A stretch of 64,000 bases of DNA from Blautia_A aquisgranensis (GTDB lineage: Bacteria; Bacillota; Clostridia; Lachnospirales; Lachnospiraceae). How positions within the stretch are numbered: position 1 is the first letter of the stretch; every line of letters starts with the position of its first letter. The notes below the pieces were generated by a model. It worked only from the letters and a program-made list of their open reading frames with translations. It made no database searches and was not told the DNA's origin. This document shows, in pieces, positions 63,770 to 64,000 of this stretch. Made by a program: the position numbers and the translations under genes. The stretch spans positions 94,104 through 158,103 of the forward strand of contig NZ_JBBMEJ010000008.1 of the NCBI RefSeq assembly GCF_040096615.1, in the 5' to 3' direction.

Positions 63770-63856
63770 ATTGTAAAATTCATACTCATTCTCTAATTTG
63801 TTTTTTTAAGGTAATCTAAACTATTGAAGACGCTCTAAAAATCAACATATTAATTT

Positions 63857-64000
63857 TCAAAGTATGCCGTATCCCATGATCGTTCCGTTATTGATATCAT
63901 AGCTTCTCTTGTTCACGGCATCACTGGAGTTTCCCTCTACCGTATATACGGTACTTCCCTCAGTTTTCTCCACGATTCCCACATGGTCTGAGGTTCCGTC
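63857..64000 (-). CDS. CHAP-domain cell-wall hydrolase, C-terminal end only
   Basis: The last 47 residues of a gene entering from the right edge: DGTSDHVGIVEKTEGSTVYT, VEGNSSDAVNKRSYDI and GTIMGYGIL. SDHVGIVE with the catalytic-type His and TVEGNS are signatures of CHAP amidase/endopeptidases. In conjugative elements this enzyme opens the wall for the transfer channel, which supports the view that the element continues to the right of the window. Confidence 0.82.
   Translation of the reverse strand, partial: DGTSDHVGIVEKTEGSTVYTVEGNSSDAVNKRSYDINNGTIMGYGIL

Noticed and set aside
1..64000. CRISPR arrays, rRNA or tRNA genes, known riboswitch motifs
   Set aside because: No regularly spaced repeat array and no conserved rRNA or tRNA pattern was seen on either strand; the repeats found are pairs only.

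Overview
The window looks like a chromosome segment of a gut Firmicute of the Clostridia, most likely Lachnospiraceae (Blautia/Ruminococcus-like). This rests on AGGAGG-type ribosome sites, sigma-A promoters, a CIRCE/HrcA-type clpB, a BirA-type bioY, DUF4250 and CHY zinc-finger proteins, YesM/YesN-type sensors, and a Tn554-like plus conjugative-element region. The assignment is inference, because there is no rRNA or marker gene here.

1-13.4 kb is carbohydrate oriented. It holds the end of a sugar ABC operon (permease start and binding protein), a divergent YesM-like kinase with an AraC-type response regulator, HelD and a YbjQ protein, a GH31 alpha-glycosidase beside an AraC regulator, a class-V aminotransferase (cysteine desulfurase-like), and a fucose/arabinose isomerase-like protein. 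13.7-18.2 kb is a MarR-controlled heterodimeric ABC exporter. 18.4-21.6 kb has a DUF4250 gene and clpB with its CIRCE promoter.

21.7-44.9 kb is a mixed zone. Intact genes are a hybrid sensor kinase, ZIP transporter, CHY protein, bioY, DegV, an MFS transporter, a 4Fe-4S aldo/keto reductase-like protein, two MATE pumps with MarR or MerR regulators, GABA aminotransferase with a PucR regulator, and a CMD/cupin pair. Between them lie many genes that lost internal segments: a radical SAM protein without its cysteine cluster, a truncated TetR, a MATE, a sensor/binding-protein chimera, an amino-acid permease fused to a cytidylate kinase-like domain, an AAA/PD-(D/E)XK protein, a cupin, and mobilisation and GNAT remnants. 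The density of these deletions is the most unusual large-scale property of the window.

45.1-64 kb is mobile DNA. It starts with a Tn554-like module of three tyrosine recombinases plus TnpC. Conjugative-element genes follow (DinG-like helicase, DUF4240, DUF3846, sigma-like factor), and a roughly 520-nt gene-free, hairpin-rich interval suggests a structured RNA. Next come a degenerate response regulator and a coupled transport island: an AraC activator, ECF S, T and AA' components, an AraC-like protein without its DNA-binding domain, and two ABC exporter-fold half-transporters. This resembles the transport half of metallophore systems such as yersiniabactin or equibactin, without biosynthetic genes. 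The window ends in a CHAP-domain hydrolase typical of conjugation modules.
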